NCBI GenBank assembly: GCA_905221605.1
Contig: CAJNDS010002279.1
Span: 67,001 to 131,000 of the forward strand
From: Symbiodinium natans
Taxonomy: Eukaryota; Sar; Dinophyceae; Suessiales; Symbiodiniaceae
Reading direction: 5' to 3'
Length of the DNA: 64,000 nucleotides
Below, in pieces: positions 63,111-64,000 of the stretch. The translations under genes and the position numbers were made by a program. The notes under the pieces were generated by a model, which worked only from the letters and a program-made list of their open reading frames with translations, made no database searches and had not been told where the DNA came from. Within the stretch, counting starts at the first letter, position 1. Each line of letters opens with the position of its first letter.

Positions 63111-63611
63111 CCTAAACCCCCAAACACCCTGAACCCTGAACCCTACACCAAACTCTGCGTTTTGAACACAACGGGCCTTTACAAGCCCTGAAGAGGTGGT
63201 GCTCCTGGGGGTGCAGATGAAGGCCGGGTTAGGAGAAGGGTTTAGGGTTTAGGGTTCAGGGTTTAGGGTTTAGAGTTTAGGGTTTAGGGATTCTCCGGTA
63301 CCATCACAGGAATCCGCGGTGTCCGACTGCCATATGAGACTACTTTGTTTGAGGGATGGCGGGCCCACAGCGACGATCTCCGGGGCACCAAGTGCAAAGT
63401 TGAGGGTTGAGGGTTTGAAAGGGCCTGGGGATATGGAGCTTAGGGGGGGTAAACATGGTGTCTGACATGTGTATAAGGAGCTGGCCAGAACATTTGGAGT
63501 CATCCAAACGTGTTCTCGAACCCTAAACCCTAAACCCTAAACCCTAAAATCTAAACCCTAAGCCCTAAACCCTAAACCCTAAACCCTAAACCCTAAACCC
63601 CCTTTCGTGGG

Positions 63612-63695
63612 GGGGTCTACAACTACTTTGAGCGGCCCCTCGACCTCCTCGAGCCCCTAAAATACGGAGCGTGCACCTTCCCGTTGTTCATCTAG
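63612..63695 (+). CDS. Possible host exon (unidentified)
   Basis: Reads GVYNYFERPLDLLEPLKYGA then CTFPLFI and stops at TAG inside the family J repeat that begins at 63693. A CCCTAAA array (63520-63602) is directly left. It does not match the GH3 segment expected here, so it may be a chance open frame or a different gene. Confidence 0.3.
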   Translation, partial: GVYNYFERPLDLLEPLKYGACTFPLFI

Positions 63696-63786
63696 GATGG
63701 GCTATTGGGCCCCTAAACCCTAAACCCTAAACCCGAAAATATAACCCCATAATCAACTCTATAAAGGGTATGATAGCCCGTCCTGG
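63693..63786. repeat. Family J MITE with a telomeric insertion
   Basis: AGGATGGGCTATTGGGCC and ACCCCATAATCAACTCTATA ... GATAGCCCGTCCTGG match the intact copy at 4580-4669. Between them, 63710-63736 holds three and a half CCCTAAA-type units that the intact copy lacks. Confidence 0.75.
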
Positions 63787-63948
63787 CAGCCTCAACCCTA
63801 CGCCCTATAAACCCGTCAGACCGACAGCGCCTAGACAATCGAAGCCCCTCTACAAGCCCTAGACCCTAGATGCAAAGCCTTCCGAACTGTAGGCCCTAGA
63901 ACCTAGATGACCCCCAAACCCTAAACCCTAAACCCTAAACCCCCCGAG

Positions 63949-64000
63949 GTTCCTGTGGTGGTCGTGGTCTACGCCCCAGGTGCCGTGCTGCTTCCCTGGA
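63949..64000 (+). CDS. GH3 family exon (VVVVYAPGAVLLPW segment), runs off the window
   Basis: Follows a CCCTAAA array and CCCCCGAG. Reads VPVVVVVYAPGAVLLPW, matching the V-V-V-x-x-x-(P/G)-G-A-(V/I)-L-x-P-W strand of the family 3 C-terminal domain. This is the strongest single GH3 match in the window, in the expected place after LDQDAFV. The exon is cut by the window edge. Confidence 0.65.

Noticed and set aside
1-64000. Window as a chromosome end (subtelomere) because of telomeric repeats
   Set aside because: Arrays are short, in both orientations, and spread evenly across 64 kb, with exon-like islands between. Nothing resembles one terminal array.

Overview
The window is nuclear DNA of a protist with plant-type telomere repeats (TTTAGGG), carrying one integrated Polinton-like virus (PLV). 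A dinoflagellate is my leading guess for the host: TTTAGGG telomeres, small exons in long introns, and apparent GC as well as GT splice donors. No marker gene settles the lineage.

Host part (1-43,720 and 60,999-64,000). This is a mosaic of short non-repetitive islands, more than 100 interstitial telomeric repeat (ITS) tracts in both orientations, many short self-complementary MITE-like repeats, G or C homopolymers and microsatellites. It holds no long open reading frame I would call a gene. Many 50-120 bp islands translate on the + strand as good protein and begin after an AG, often ending at a GT or GC, so I read them as exons. The clearest set belongs to a glycoside hydrolase family 3 (beta-glucosidase-like) gene: exons near 32.8, 37.8, 38.7, 61.08, 61.6, 62.6 and 63.95 kb, in the expected family order, with reading phases that agree across the junctions I could test. 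The islands obey a polarity rule: CCCTAAA arrays lie on their left and TTTAGGG arrays on their right. The introns therefore begin with (TTTAGGG)n and end with (CCCTAAA)n, as if capped by inverted telomeric repeats, and the GT donor is sometimes the telomere repeat itself (GTTTAGGG).

PLV (43,721-60,998, about 17.3 kb). It has about 340 bp terminal inverted repeats, flanked by a 6-bp target duplication ATTATA. It is AT-rich and almost free of ITS. From left to right it holds: a GC-rich, intronless papain-like cysteine protease (+); an unrecognised ORF (+); a broken minus-strand gene not found by simple ORF calling; a retroviral-type integrase (-); a small coiled protein (-); a protein-primed-type family B DNA polymerase continuing into an SF1 helicase and an HNH-like zinc domain (+); a low-complexity protein (-); a small basic protein (-); a zinc-finger protein (-); a penton-like minor capsid protein (-); a lipase (+); a small protein (+); the major capsid protein (+); a fibre-like protein with an internal duplication (+); and two small zinc-binding proteins (+). 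I find no packaging ATPase and no adenovirus-type maturation protease. Several genes carry one-base frameshifts, many in homopolymers, and three carry in-frame TAG codons. The copy is either decaying or affected by long-read errors.

The virus lies between GH3 exons at 38.7 and 61.08 kb, so it appears to sit inside an intron of that host gene. All family assignments come from reading motifs by eye; no database search was run.
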